A DNA stretch of 64,000 bases from Prorocentrum cordatum (GCA_963575745.1 CAUYUJ010020170.1:1174013-1238012), one strand, 5' to 3'. Counted from the first letter of the stretch, positions 1 to 11,225 are shown. Numbers and translations: made by a program. Notes: generated by a model not told the origin, from the sequence alone.

Positions 1-339
1 GCCATCCCGCCTGGCCGAGAATCGCCACAAACGGAATCTGTTTGAATGCTCCACGCATGGAATCCTGTTGCAATCCTTTACATAAAGTCTCCTAGTGTAA
101 TCGTCCACAGAAGGAATCCTTTTGTAATGTCCAGCAGAAGGAATCCGTTTGAGATTTCGTTTGAGATTTAGCGGCGGCGAGATTCCTCGGAAGTTGTTCG
201 GAAGATTCTCAGGGAGATTTTGCGCGGGCGAGATTTCTCGGAAGATTTGATGGGAGATTCGTTTGGATATTTTCTCGCGGCAAGATTTGGTTTGGGATTT
301 TCTGGCGTTCAAAACACCGTCCAAGATGTTTGTTTGGAG
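1..339. other. No gene seen; degenerate short repeats
   Basis: I see no coding signal. The stretch is built of imperfect short units around GAATCCTTTTG and GAGATTTCTCGGAAG, so it looks like an eroded minisatellite. Confidence 0.4.
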
Positions 340-470
340 ATCCTGGGTTCGCACCTGAGTCTAACCATTGACTCAATGCAAATCCTGGTCAGGACGCACC
401 CATCTGGAGTTGGGTCCGGGGAGCAGCGGTATTGGCATCTGGTGGCCTCCCCAAAGAAAGCCAGCCCCCG
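340..470 (+). repeat. Dispersed repeat family D, copy 1 (diverged)
   Basis: The segment carries the family core: a TGGGTTCG-like start, a CAGGACGCACCC-like middle, then GGGGAGCAGCGGTATTGGCAT. The same order of motifs recurs near 4,866, 40,375, 45,105 and, inverted, 40,630. Two of those copies sit in one intron of the exchanger gene. Class unknown; this is the most diverged copy. Confidence 0.5.
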
Positions 471-1189
<719 letters not shown>

Positions 1190-1561
1190 TCGGGGGGGCT
1201 AGGTCGGACGGGCCTAGAATAAGATAAATATGTTCCCGAGCGTTCCGGAACGTTCTGAGACCTGATACGGCCGTTCTGGAACGCAAGCCGTGCCGTTTTC
1301 GAAGCGTCTTGTTGCGGATGCGCTGCGTGCTGACTCGGCACGTGTGGACCTTCGCTCTGGCGAAGGTGCCGCGCCAGAGCCACGTCTTCGGGCTACGTGC
1401 CGAGATCCGTGTCAGCGCGCTAACTACGACTCGCGTGTTGCGTACTGGGGGCGGCTGAGGGGAGGCCTGGGGGCCCGCCGTGCTGCTGCGCGCCGGGGCC
1501 CCTCCGCTTCGTCGGAGGTGTCCGATTTCGAGGGTCGGATTTGGCCTCGGCTCTGCCTTCG
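1190..1561. other. No gene; half of a direct repeat pair
   Basis: No coding signal. A ~30 bp GC-rich block (GCCCGCCGTGCTGCTGCGCG core) near 1,471 is repeated near 1,797, so the two copies bracket the inverted-repeat element at 1,562-1,744. Confidence 0.5.
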
Positions 1562-1744
1562 TCCTTCGAGTAGGGGATCGACTGCAGAATTGATCTACCC
1601 CAGAATTGATTCTCCATCGAATCTGCGACGAAAGCCTAGAATGCTCAGCAATCTACGGGGACTTCTGCACATCTTATCCAGATTCGACGAGAAAACCAAC
1701 TCTGAGGCAAATCAGTTCTGTAGTCGATCATCCCCTACACTCGA
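1562..1744. mobile_element. Inverted-repeat (MITE/introner-like) element
   Basis: The left arm at about 1,562-1,596 (CGAGTAGGGGATCGACTGCA core) reads as an imperfect reverse complement of the right arm at about 1,707-1,744 (AGTCGATCATCCCCTAC core). Arms are about 33 bp with a few mismatches, around 110 bp of moderately AT-rich centre. No ORF. No clear target-site duplication, but a longer direct repeat lies outside both arms. Confidence 0.6.
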
Positions 1745-2056
1745 GTCCTGGGGGGGGGCCGGGCGTCGGAGCCCCGTCTGGAGAGGCCCCGGGGGGGCCC
1801 GCCGTACTGCTGCGCGCCGGGGCCCCGCCGCCGCTCGCGGGCGATGGCCGCCCCCGCGGCCCCGGCGCTCGCGCTGGCGCTCGCGCTGGCGCTCGCATGC
1901 CTGGCGTGCCGGGCGGCGGGCCTCGCCGGGGGGCCCCCGCCCGCGGGAGCGGCGGGCACAAGTCCCGAGAGGGGCCGGCTCGCGTGGTATGGGCCAGTCG
2001 TCCACCACCGTTTGCCAGAGGCAGAACGGGGGAGGAGGGAGGATGGAGAGGTCCTC
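1745..2056. other. No gene seen
   Basis: Very GC-rich, with a GCGCTCGCGCTG tandem stretch near 1,864-1,896 and the second copy of the direct repeat near 1,797. No supported coding sequence. Confidence 0.4.
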
Positions 2057-2135
2057 CTCCTCCTGCTCCTCCTCCTCCTCCTCCTCATCCTCATCCTCAT
2101 CCTCATCCTCATCCTCATCCTCATCTCCTCCTCCA
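2057..2135. repeat. (TCC)n and (CATCCT)n microsatellite
   Basis: TCC triplets pass into perfect CATCCT hexamers. Poly-Ser, poly-Leu and poly-Pro frames here are repeat artefacts. Confidence 0.95.
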
Positions 2136-2261
2136 TGCGTTTTCCTCATGAATAATTCCTTCCTGTCGCACCCCGAGGCCTGTCGAAAGGACGGAACAGG
2201 CGTTTCGCCTGAGACCTCCTTACCGCGTATGAGCCTGAAGCTCCGAAACTGGGAGCAGCTT

Positions 2262-2425
2262 CACAAATGGAGGGCGGGTCGCTTCCCAAGTATGGCGGCT
2301 CTTGCTTTAGCACCGCACACACTCATTTCAAACAGTTACACGAGCTTCACGGATTGAAGGCGGGTTGTTTTCATAATGTGGTTCTCGCTTGAGCGCCGCG
2401 CACATGCGTTTTGAAATGTACAAGA
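2262..2425 (+). repeat. 81-bp satellite S2, two copies
   Basis: Two consecutive units share TTCAC(A/G)(A/G)ATGGA-GGCGGGT, then GTGG(T/C)TCTCGC, then AGCGCCGCGCACA. The same unit occurs about four times in the opposite orientation at 49,300-49,640, some 47 kb away. Confidence 0.7.
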
Positions 2426-2469
2426 GTTCAGCGGGGTCGCATGGTTAACCTTCTGAAAAATAAGTTCAG

Positions 2470-2620
2470 TGCGCAACAGTTAGGTTGCTTCGCGGTGCTG
2501 AAAGTCCCAGGACTGGTTTCCTGGCACGATTCAGGATCGTCAAGACGCAACAGTCAGGTTGACTCGTGGCGCTGAAGCCCGAAGAATGGTGTTTTGTCAC
2601 GCTTCAGGACTTTTACACGG
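2470..2620 (+). repeat. 72-bp tandem duplication
   Basis: Two diverged units start with CGCAACAGTTAGGTTG and CGCAACAGTCAGGTTG and both end with CAGGA. No coding signal. Confidence 0.65.
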
Positions 2621-2723
2621 TTGCGCGTCACTCCGTGGAAGTGAATATTTGTATGGGGCCTGTGAGGATGGAGCTTGAGGGAGGGTGTACCCAACATCTG
2701 TTTTGAATCTTGGGTGCGCATTG

Positions 2724-2793
2724 GTCCTCCTCCTCCTCCTCCTCCTCCTCCTCCTCCTCCTCCTCCTCCCCCTCCTCCTTCTCCTGCCTATGG
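2724..2793. repeat. (TCC)n microsatellite
   Basis: A near-perfect CTC/TCC tract with the pyrimidine strand on plus. Confidence 0.95.
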
Positions 2794-2862
2794 TAGTGAT
2801 GGTGAAAAGTCGGCCCATCATCTTGCATCTTGGCCCGTTCGAAACCAAACAATCCCCTTGCG

Positions 2863-3023
2863 TCAGCCACGCGAGAGGGGGGCAGGGGGAGGACGGACGG
2901 TTTTTTAGCTTGTTTCTTAGAAGGCGCGGGCCTTGTCTGTGCATGTAGTGCCGGCGCCTTCTGAGACGCGGCTTTGCTCAAAGAAACGATTTCCCCTCCC
3001 CATACCCCTTGTGCGCGCCGCCA
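2863..3023. mobile_element. CTTCTTAGAAG-family foldback element, copy 1
   Basis: Starts at CAGCCACGCG and ends at TTGTGCGCGCCGCCA, ends shared with the copy at 62,225-62,394. Inside are TTCTTAGAAGGCGCGGGCC and GCCGGCGCCTTCTGAGA, which pair with each other. This copy is more eroded than the other two: its outer GGGG/CCCC arms pair only partly. Confidence 0.65.
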
Positions 3024-3575
3024 AGTGTGACGCGCCCGGCCCACATGCATCAAGTGGCAAGATGAGTTGGCCCAATTCTGTACGGACAGAAAGTGCAGGC
3101 GCCGTCATCCGTTGTGCAAGCTGCATGAGACGCGCGCGCGTTGCACGGCTCACCAGACAGCGATAGAAGGACGAGGGTTGAGGCATCAGGTTAGAATAAT
3201 TACGGGGGCGGGAACGAAGGGCAGGAAAAGGACGGACATGGGGCCGAAAAGCAAGCGCGGCAACAGCACGGAAAAGGTGGAACGGGAAAGTGGACGACCA
3301 CGGGAGAGGCGGGATGAGGAGGGAAGGTGAATACGTTTGCTCTTCTGGCACCCTGGACAAGAAGCGCCACCTGTACCATGTCCTTCTGGCGCTCCAGAGG
3401 ACAGCTGTTCATAGCTAGTGCAAGAAGCGAGCGCGGCGCGGCCTAGCTCGCCAACCAGCTTCTCCGCCTCCTTCCTGCACCTTTTGGTGCGGGGGCCAAA
3501 CGCCCGCAGGCACGCCGCCACTCGGACTCCTGTGGGCTTCCCAAGAGCCCACGGCAGCTCGCCGCCCCCAATGGA
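3024..3575. other. No gene seen
   Basis: Mixed-composition sequence with no domain, splice pattern or repeat that I can support. Confidence 0.4.
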
Positions 3576-4215
3576 AGACGAGGTCTTATCTGATCTGACG
3601 AGGACGTCGCCACGTTGGACCTCCCAGAAGCCCACGAATGTGACGACAGGTTTGCAATTCGCAGTCCCCAGCGACGGCAAGAGCTCATCTGATCTGAATA
3701 GGACGTCAATCCCCCAGGAGCCCACGATGTTGGTGACTCTTTCGCAGCCCGCGCCCATGAACACACGAAAATGTCGATAGTTTGACAGTTCACAGCCCAA
3801 GCGAAGGCGAGGTCTCGTCTGATCCGGGTACGACGTCATTCCGTCATTCTTGTGCACCTCCCATGAGCCCACGAAATTGGCGACAGTTTCGCAGTTCGCA
3901 GCACCAAGCAACGGCGAGGCCTCACCCGGTTTGAATACGACGTCGTCCCGCTGGACCTACAAGGAACCCGCAAAATGTGCGACAGCTTCGCAGGTCGCAG
4001 CCCCAAGCGACGGCGACGTCTCATCCGGTCTGAGTAAGACGTCGCCCCGGTGGACCTCCCTGCACCTTTCCAATGTCGCGACCGTTTCGCAGCTCGCAGC
4101 CCCCATGGGAGGACGAGGTCTTATCTGATCTGAATCGGACGTCACCCCGTTGGACCCCCTCAGCAATTTTTTCACGAGGTGACGGTTCCGCAGACCGCAG
4201 CCCCCCACGGATGGC
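3576..4215 (+). repeat. ~105-bp degenerate satellite, about six copies
   Basis: Units begin near 3,579, 3,681, 3,808, 3,917, 4,018 and 4,103 with variants of GAGGTCTTATCTGATCTGA. They continue through GGACGTC..C(C/G)(C/T)TGGACCTCCC, GAGCCCACGAAA and a CAGTTTCGCAGTTCGCAGCC-like tail. Spacing varies from 85 to 127 bp. Confidence 0.8.
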
Positions 4216-4865
4216 GAGGTAACGTATGACGGCAGGATAGAGTTACGCTGACAAGCGCCTACAGGCCAAGTAGACGGCAAGAGGAAGAGGCAAAAGGAGA
4301 GAGGAGAGGGGAGGGAAGGTGGAGGCCGCAGTGCTCCGTGCAAAACGAGAACCTGGCGCACGAGGGTTCGGAAGAATCAAAAAATGACATCAGAGCCTCA
4401 CCATTGACATTTCGGGCTCATCTACTTACGGATCTAACACTCATTACTTTCACATCGGTTTCATCCCATGCGTGGCATGCTCGGCCCTCGCGTCGTGAAC
4501 AAATCGGCGTCCGGGCATTGCGGGAACGCCAACCCAGACATCGACGGAGGAAATCTGCACCGGCCCACTCGACATTTGCATTCGAATGGGTTTGTACAGT
4601 CCGCAGTCGGTGTCGCTAATCCACGCGCGTTTCGCCTGATGCATTCGGTTTGGATGTTGACCTGGCACTGTCTCATCCCCCACTGGCCCCACAGACCCGT
4701 AGAACCTCTGGGGCACCTGTAGCTAGATCGCCGAAGAATGTGGCCGAAGAGTGTGTGTGTGACAGAGAAGAATAAGAAAAAAGGAGAAAAGGAAGCGGCA
4801 TAAACTCGGAGGAGAAAAGATGTGCCGATATCGTTTTCCTGTCCCTTCCTGTCGCCGTGTTCGGG
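4216..4865. other. No gene seen
   Basis: No supported coding sequence. A purine-rich stretch lies near 4,760-4,820. Confidence 0.4.
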
Positions 4866-4990
4866 GGGGCCTCTTGGGAGGTCCTCGTCGCCACTGTTGG
4901 GTTCGTCTCGGAGCTCTAGTGCGAATGCACCCCAGGCGAGGTCCGGGGAGTAGCGGTATCGGTATCTCTTGGTTTCCGCATAAGCGTAAA
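4866..4990 (+). repeat. Dispersed repeat family D, copy 2
   Basis: Contains GGGAGGTCCTCGTCGCCACT, TTGGGTTCG, GAATGCACCCCAGG and GGGGAGTAGCGGTATCGGTA. It is closely similar to copies in exchanger introns 6 and 9. A GGAGGTCCGCGCGGATC block follows at 4,998. Confidence 0.75.
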
Positions 4991-5082
4991 CCTTCGGAGG
5001 TCCGCGCGGATCGGGTCGACTCTGCGCTGGAGCCTCCTTGGCGATGCCCCGGGCGACGCCCCTGGCGCGCTCCGCGCGCCAG

Positions 5083-5990
5083 AAGTGAGTGTGTGTGTGT
5101 GTGCGTGTGTGCGTGTGTGCGTGTGCGTGTGCGTGTGCGTGTGCGTGTGCGTGTGTGTGTGTGTTGTGAGTGTTGTGTGTTGTGTGTGTGTTGTGTGTGT
5201 GTCTGCGTGTGTGTGTGTTGTGTGTGTGGTGTGTGTGTTGTGTGTGTGTGTTGTGTGTGTTGTGTTGTGTGTTGTGTGTGTGTGTTTGTGTGTGTCTGCG
5301 TGTGCGTGCATGTGTGTGTGTTTGTGTGTTGTGTTGTGTGTGTTGTGTGTGCGCGTGCGTGCGTGCGTTCGTGCGTGCGTGCTTTCGTACCAGCGAACGA
5401 GCGAATGTGTGTGTGTGTGTCGCGTGTGTTTGTGTGTGTTTGTGTGTTTGTGTGTGCGTGCGTGCGTGCGTGCGCGCGTGCGTGCGTTCGTGCGTTCGTG
5501 CTTGCGTGCGTGCCGTGCCGTGCCGTGTCGTGCCGTGCTGTGTTGTGATGTGTTGTGCGGTGCCGTGCCGTGTCGTGCCGTGCTCTGTTGTGCTGTGCTG
5601 TGCTGTTCCGTGTTGTGTTGTGCTGTGCGGTGCGGTGCGGCGCGGTGTTGTGCGTTGTTGTGTTGTGTTGTTTTGTTTGTGTTGTGTTGCAATATAGTAT
5701 GTTGTGTTGCGTTGTGTAGTGCTGCGCTGTGCGGTGCCGTGCCGTGCAGTGCCGAGCCGTGCTCTGTTGTGCTGTGATGTGAGCTGTGTGCTGTGTGCTG
5801 TATGCTGCGTGGTGTGTTGTGCTGTGTTGTGTCGTGTCGTGTTGTGTTGTGTTGTGTTGTGCCGTGTTGGGTTGTGTTGTGTTTGTCTCGTTTGTGGATG
5901 TGTTTTGTGTCTACATATTTATATATGTATGTATGTGTGTGTGTCAGTGTCTGTGTCGGTGTCCGTGTCTGTGTCTGTGTGTTTGTTTGT
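5083..5990. repeat. Long GT-rich compound repeat
   Basis: GTGTGC, GTGTT and TGTGTTG units pass into a pentanucleotide GTGCC/GTGTC/GTGCT field (about 5,510-5,880) and back to GTGTCT. Near 5,910 there is a short TATATATGTATG piece. Both strands stay open over hundreds of bases because stop codons cannot arise. Not coding. Confidence 0.95.
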
Positions 5991-6520
5991 GTGGGGGGGG
6001 GTCCTGCGCCAGTCCAAGAGAGATCCGCGCGGACCTCCGAGCAGCTGCGTTTGCGTATGTTCTTCTTCTCCTTCTGCGCAGGATCGGAAGGGGAGTGCCT
6101 GGCCGCGGTGGAGGCGGAGGCAGAGGCTCGGGGGAGACGTCGGCCGTCCACCTCGCCGATCCTGACCGGCCTCGGGATCGGTGCATACCTACGCCGTCCT
6201 TCTCATTGGCCGAGGAGGCAGCTGCCGAGACGTCTGCAGATGTGTGCGCTTCCCGGCCTGTGGCCCCAGCGCTCCCCTGTCTTCTTCGCGTCGTGGAAAA
6301 GATGGTATCCGAGCGCTGCATGTTTCCACAGCGGGCGATTTCGCGGAGTTTCGGGCCCAGGGGCTCTCACAGGTCGATTCAGCGTGAAAAAGTGACGCAG
6401 AAGCTGGGGTCTGGGGATCGGTCACTTCTTTTGCACTGTTGCAATTTTTTCCAACGTCGGATCTCAGGGAAAGTCACGACTGGAGGTTTTTGGTAATTTT
6501 CGGATTCCCGCAGTCGCCAC
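5991..6520. other. No gene seen
   Basis: The block ATCCGCGCGGACCTCCGA near 6,023 is the reverse complement of the block following family D copy 2. Otherwise nothing recognised. Confidence 0.4.
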
Positions 6521-6524
6521 CGGC

Positions 6525-6840
6525 CCCGAGGACCGTCGAGAAAAAGCGGTCCTGGGGAAGGGTTCAGACCTTTGGAAGGCCACGTTGTAAAAAAAACACG
6601 ATGTCGGATGTCTGGGTCCCGACGGTTGCCCCAGGTGTAGTTTCCCATCTGGGACCCACTTCTGATAGCCACGGACAATTTGGCCCCTTGGAGGCCGACG
6701 TGAAGGGAGAGCACCGGGGTTGAACACAAATCACGACCCCCGACGCCATCTTTTTGTTCCACAACGTCGACTCCCAGAGGTCTCCCTGGGATCAGCTTCT
6801 CATCCTGAGCCGTGCTTTGACGGTCCCAGGGCCTGGGGAG
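6525..6840. mobile_element. Foldback repeat, family F (two inverted arms)
   Basis: The left arm (about 6,528-6,625) has GTCCTGGGGAAGGGTTC, AGACCTTTGGAAGGCCACGT and GTCCCGAC. The right arm (about 6,735-6,835) reads as its imperfect reverse complement (ACAACGTCGACTCCCAGAGG, GGTCTCCCTGGGATCAG). Related single arms lie near 22,660 and 25,370, and a relative fills most of intron 4 of the exchanger gene. Confidence 0.65.
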
Positions 6841-7795
6841 GCCACCCAGGGCAGAAAGTTGCAAACAATCGTCTTTCGTGTTTTTGTTCACGACGCGAAG
6901 GGGCAGGAGGATAAAGCGCACACGCACACATGCGCGGATGAATGTAGATTCCCACGAAGACGTGGAGAAGATGGGGGGTGGAAATAAAGGAGACGGGAGC
7001 GCCCAGAAACCGTGGAGACATGTGGAGACGCCTGGGAGCCGTGTATCCTTCTGTTCGTGCCCCTGGGCCCCTTCAGGGGGCCTCTCTGGGGGCGCAGTGG
7101 CACCGACCCCGGGGGACCCGGGATCGGCCCCGCCGGGGCCCGGTGGCTGTGGAGGGCTGGCGCCCCCCGGGCAGGTGCTGGCCGCTCACCTGCTCCAGGT
7201 CGGAGGGGGGGGCGCCACCGGCGCCGGCGGCGGGCGGCCTCCTGCCTCCCGGCTCCCTCCCTGCCCCTGCCTCCGCTCTCCTGCCCTCTCCCCCCCGTCC
7301 CGCCCTCCCTGCCTTATCCCCCTCTCTTGCCGCCTCCCACCTCACCTCTGCCTGTTCTGTCTCCTCCCTCCTCCCTTCCTCCCCTTTCTTACTCGGGCAT
7401 AGCCAGGACCCCGGGTAAGGGGGCCCGGTTAGTGGTAGGGCTCTGGGGCCCCTCAATTGGCCAGATTCACTGAACCAGGTTTGCCGTAACTGATGTTTTT
7501 CGGGTGACGGCAGTTCCGGTTAGTTGAAATGGGACGGGGGGGGCGCCCCTGGTACAAATCACTAAACCAGGTTCCACTAAACCCAGTTCTGCCAACGCCC
7601 GACTTACGTTCTGGACGCTTCGCGCAACCCCACCGAGTCGATGCCCCGACGAGTTGCCTTGATTAGGGATGTGGAGGGCCACGCAGTGTGATAAAGGGAT
7701 GGGTAAGAAGACATACCCAAGACAAGCGGGGGCGGATGGAGCAGGAATCGGAGGAGGAGCAGGAGAAGGTGGAGGAGGAGGGATAGGGGGACGGG
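6841..7795. other. No gene seen
   Basis: C-rich plus strand at 7,200-7,390 and a few imperfect AAACCAGGTT repeats near 7,475-7,580. No coding evidence. Confidence 0.4.
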
Positions 7796-7912
7796 GCGGA
7801 GGGAGGAGGAGGAGGAGGAGGAGGAGGAGGAGGAGGAGGAGGAGGAGGAGCAAGAGAAGGAGGTGGAGGAGGAGGAGGAGGAGGAGGAGGAGGAGGAACA
7901 GGCGGATAAGTC
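7796..7912. repeat. (GGA)n microsatellite
   Basis: Near-perfect GGA tract, purines on plus. In this half of the window most such tracts have pyrimidines on plus. Confidence 0.95.
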
Positions 7913-7959
7913 AGAGGAGGAAGAAGGGAGGAGGACGAGGACGAGCAGATAGGCCAGAG

Positions 7960-8225
7960 GTCTCTTGGGTACTTCTCGGAGTCTCTTCGGATGTCTCTTG
8001 ACACCTTGTTGTAGGCCTCTTGAGGCGTCTTGGGGGCCTCTTGGCGTTCCTGGCGGCCTCTTGAAGCGTCTTTGGGGCCTCGGGGAAGCCTCTTGGGGGC
8101 TGTTGGGGATCTCTTGGGAGCGTCTTGGAGACCTCTTGGATGCTTCTTGGAGCATCCTGGGCGCCTCTTGGGGCATTCTTGGGAGCCTCGGGGGCCATCT
8201 TGGGGCCATCTTGGAGGAAATCGAT
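7960..8225. repeat. Degenerate CTCTTGGG/CTTGGGGCC minisatellite
   Basis: Units of about 12-24 bp centred on CCTCTTGGG, CGTCTTGG and GGCCATCTTGG. This is the reverse-complement form of the CCAAGACGGCC units that make the large arrays at 33.6-36.9 kb, so the two are probably one sequence class. Confidence 0.75.
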
Positions 8226-9189
8226 CAAAGGAAGGGGGGTCCTCCCGATGGCCAAAGTGGGCCCAAAACCTTAGTAACATCAGTGATTGTTGCCTTCTCG
8301 TAGAGGCCGCCTTGGACGCTCCAACGCGCCCCCGCCCCCCGTCCAGGTCCAACGGGAAGGGGTAGGGGGAGGAGGAGGGGTAAACCTCTCCCCGAAGGGG
8401 AAAAAGGAGGGTGGAAGAGTAGACGCTCTAAACCACTCACGCCCTAAAGGGGTGGTGGGATTATCACCCCTTCCTCCCCATCCACCCATCTGTGGTCCTC
8501 CTCCTCCTGCTCCTCCTCCTCCTTTTCCTCCTCTCTTTTTCCTCGCGAAGCTGCGCAGCGATCCCAAGTCCTCGCCACCCCGCCCGTGCGCGCGTCGCGC
8601 TGCGGCGGGGCGGCGCGGGAGCATCCCGGACAACCAGGGGACCAGTTTTCCGTTCAGGGAAGAAGGGGGAAAGGGGGATGAGCCGCTTGTGCTTCCCACA
8701 TCCCGAGGTAGGCCGAAGGGGAGGAGAAGGGGAAAGGTGAGCAGAGGGGCCACTCAGATGATCATGATGTTTATTCCGACGGCGTGCGTATCTTATCGGT
8801 GACGCTGTACTCGGGATGCGTGTTGGCAGCGCTGGAGTCGAAGTACGGGGGTAAATGCACACGGGCTGTACAACGCTGTAGCGCTATTAGGATGTGGTGC
8901 CGTCAGTATCCCCTACGCTCTACGGATTGCAGCGCGCTGGAGCAGGCAAGTAAGGCCATCCAGCCAGCGGACCGTGTCGGGCGTCTCGTCCAGCTTCTTC
9001 ACAACGCAGTCGTGGTACGTTTTGCCGAGCCTGTCCTGTACTGCGTCGCCGATCGCGATCGGCTTCTTGACGTACCTGGGCTTCCAGCTGCGGCTAGGTT
9101 GAGCTGCCTTTGGTAGGACTGGAGCTCCAGGTTGTCCTGCGTCGTCTCGCTGCCAGTGGGCGCCCTCGTCGCATGGTTCTGCCTGTGGC
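8226..9189. other. No gene seen; small TCC tract
   Basis: A TCC tract lies at about 8,493-8,545. The rest has no repeat or gene that I can support. Confidence 0.4.
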
Positions 9190-9835
9190 TCTAGAAGCTC
9201 CACTGGTAGCTCTCGTAGCTCAGCTGGTGGCACTCGATCTGCTCGTGGCCATCGTAACTTAGCTTGTTGCCCACGTAGCTCAGCAGTTGGCCCTGGTAGC
9301 TGAGCTGGTGGCTCTCAAAGGTCTGCTCGTGCCCCTTGCAATTAAGCGTGTAGCCCTGGTAGCCTTGCGGGAGGATCTCGTAGTTCAGCAGGTGGCCCTC
9401 GCAGTTGAGCTGGTGGCTCTCGAAGGTCCGATCCTGGCCCTTACAGTTCAGCTCGTCGCCCTGGAAGCTCTGCGGGAAGCTCTCGTAGTTCTGCTCGCGG
9501 CCCGCGTAGCTCAGGTTGCGGCCCTCGTAACTCAGCAAGTGGCCCTCGCAGAGGAGCTGGATGCACTCGAAGCTCTGTTCGTGGTCCTCGCAGCTCAGCT
9601 CGTCGCCGTGGCAGCTCTGCGGGAGGTCGCTCTGCTTGTGGCCGGCGTAGCTCGGGCTGTGGCCCTGGCAGCCAGGCCAGTGGCCCTCGCAGCACAGCCG
9701 GTGGCCCTCGGAGCTCGGCCGGTGGCCCTCGCAGCCCCGCCCGTGGCCCTCGCAGCTCCGCGCGTGGCCCTGGCAGCTCAGCCCGTGGGCCCTCGCGGCT
9801 CTGCCGGTGGCTCCCGCAGCACAGCCGGGTGACCC
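9190..9835. repeat. 21-bp minisatellite, open in several frames
   Basis: Roughly 30 units of GTGGCCCTCGCAGCTCAGC type. Because 21 bp is seven codons, frames stay open: minus reads SxEGHxx heptads, plus reads VALxxxL heptads. No start context, splice signal or domain favours either. A more diverged form continues to about 10,360. Confidence 0.85.
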
Positions 9836-10374
9836 TCGTAGCTCCGCCGGCGGCCCTCGCAGCCAGCGGGTGCGGCTTGCGATGCACGGCGCCTGGCGAG
9901 GTGGGCCTCGCGCGCCAGCGCTGCCGTCGAGAAGGCGTCGGGCTTCTCCGTGCCCTGGCATCGCTCGGACGTGTGCGTTTTTTCCTCGGCGAGGACCATC
10001 GAGAAGCATCCTTGATCAATTGGCAAAAAAAACACGCACGAAAACGAAAAAAAAGCACAGGGAATGGACGTCCGAGCGATGGCAGGGTGCCGCCCTCTAC
10101 CTTCAGACCGTGCCCTTCGCAATCCTCCTCCTCCTCCTCGTCTGGCTTCCAGGTCTCCTCCTCGTCTGCCTCCTCCGCCTCCCGGTGGTCCAAGTCGGAG
10201 TCGTCGCCTGCTGGGACGGCAGTGCTCCGCTCTCCGAGCCGGCCCCGGTGGCTCTGCAGGTGGGGCTCGAAGCCGTGCCCCTTGCCGGTGAAGCTCTGCC
10301 GGTGCCGCTCGTAGCTGTGCCGGTGGCCCTCGAAGCTCCGCTGGTGCATCTCGGAAAGCCCGCATGGTGGGCGG
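9836..10374. other. No gene; diverged 21-bp units and short TCC tract
   Basis: Units like GGTGCCGCTCGTAGCTGTGCC at 10,290-10,350 belong to the neighbouring minisatellite. A TCC patch lies at 10,122-10,175. No other feature. Confidence 0.45.
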
Positions 10375-10381
10375 CAGGGTG

Positions 10382-10552
10382 TCACCACCCACCAAACCAC
10401 CCCAGCCCAACCCGAAGCCCTCAATTTGCCTTTCATTTCCAGTGGGGGGTCGGGGAACGTTGAAAAAACACATGGTATCCGTACCCCCCCCAACCCGAAA
10501 TTCGGGTCAAATTCGGGTCTTCGGGTTGGGTTGGGGTGGTCTGGTAGGTAGT
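10382..10552. mobile_element. Inverted-repeat element with likely 7-bp target duplication
   Basis: The left arm ACCACCCACCAAACCACCCC.. at about 10,384 pairs with the right arm ..GGGGTGGTCTGGTAGGTAGT ending at 10,552. The pairing continues through CAACCCGAA/TTCGGGTTG, about 33 bp with few mismatches. CAGGGTG occurs directly outside at 10,375-10,381 and 10,553-10,559. About 170 bp, no ORF. Confidence 0.75.
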
Positions 10553-10684
10553 CAGGGTGAGGAATCGTTGTGCTCGCTGTAGCCGCTGTGGGCGTGGCAG
10601 TCGTCATCGTCGTGGGCGGCGTAGCCGTGGTCCACCGGTACCTCCACGACGATGTACTTGGTAATCCCCATCGGGCTGCTCGGC

Positions 10685-10810
10685 CTTGTCGTGCCTGGTG
10701 TCGTATTTTGTACTGTCGTAGTTGGTGTCGTACTTGGTGTCGTACTTGGTGTCGTGCTCGGTGTTGCACTTTCTGTCGCACATGGAGTCGTACTTTGCGT
10801 TCGTCATGGC
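10685..10810. repeat. 15-bp minisatellite
   Basis: Units of GTCGTACTTGGTGTC type. On minus this reads as KYDT pentads ending in HDK. As 15 bp is five codons the frame is kept automatically, so I do not take it as coding. Confidence 0.8.
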
Positions 10811-11225
10811 GGCCACAGTGATGGATACTGTCGGGGCCCTGAAGAAGGAACCCTTTTCGTTCGGGAGGGGCTCCGCGTTCCTTAAGCGTTTCACAGCTTG
10901 CCTCAGTTGTTCCTTATGTTTTCTATAGGAAATCGGAATTTAACTTATGGAAAAAAAGGGCCTCGTTCCTTATTTAGGGTTCCTTAGCTCAACGCCCCGA
11001 CTGTATGTCGCTCCATCTGGGGTTCAGGCCAAGCCGCACCTTGTAACCAGCCGCAGCTCGCAACGGCCTGGGCCCTGGAAGGCCCGTAGCATTAATCTCG
11101 CCGCCAATTCTCCTCGTGTTCCTCCCGGCCGTTGGCGCCCGCCGTGCCGCTGTCGTGCGGCGGTGGCCAGCGGGCTGAGGCCAGCCCCGCGGCCCCAGCA
11201 CCCCGAGTGCGGGGGATGGATCCCG
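10811..11225. other. No gene seen
   Basis: No supported coding sequence or repeat. Confidence 0.4.

Noticed and set aside
9191-10781. Repeat proteins of 272 and 446 codons on minus
   Set aside because: The 21-bp unit keeps all frames open, plus frames are equally long, and no start, splice or domain evidence exists.
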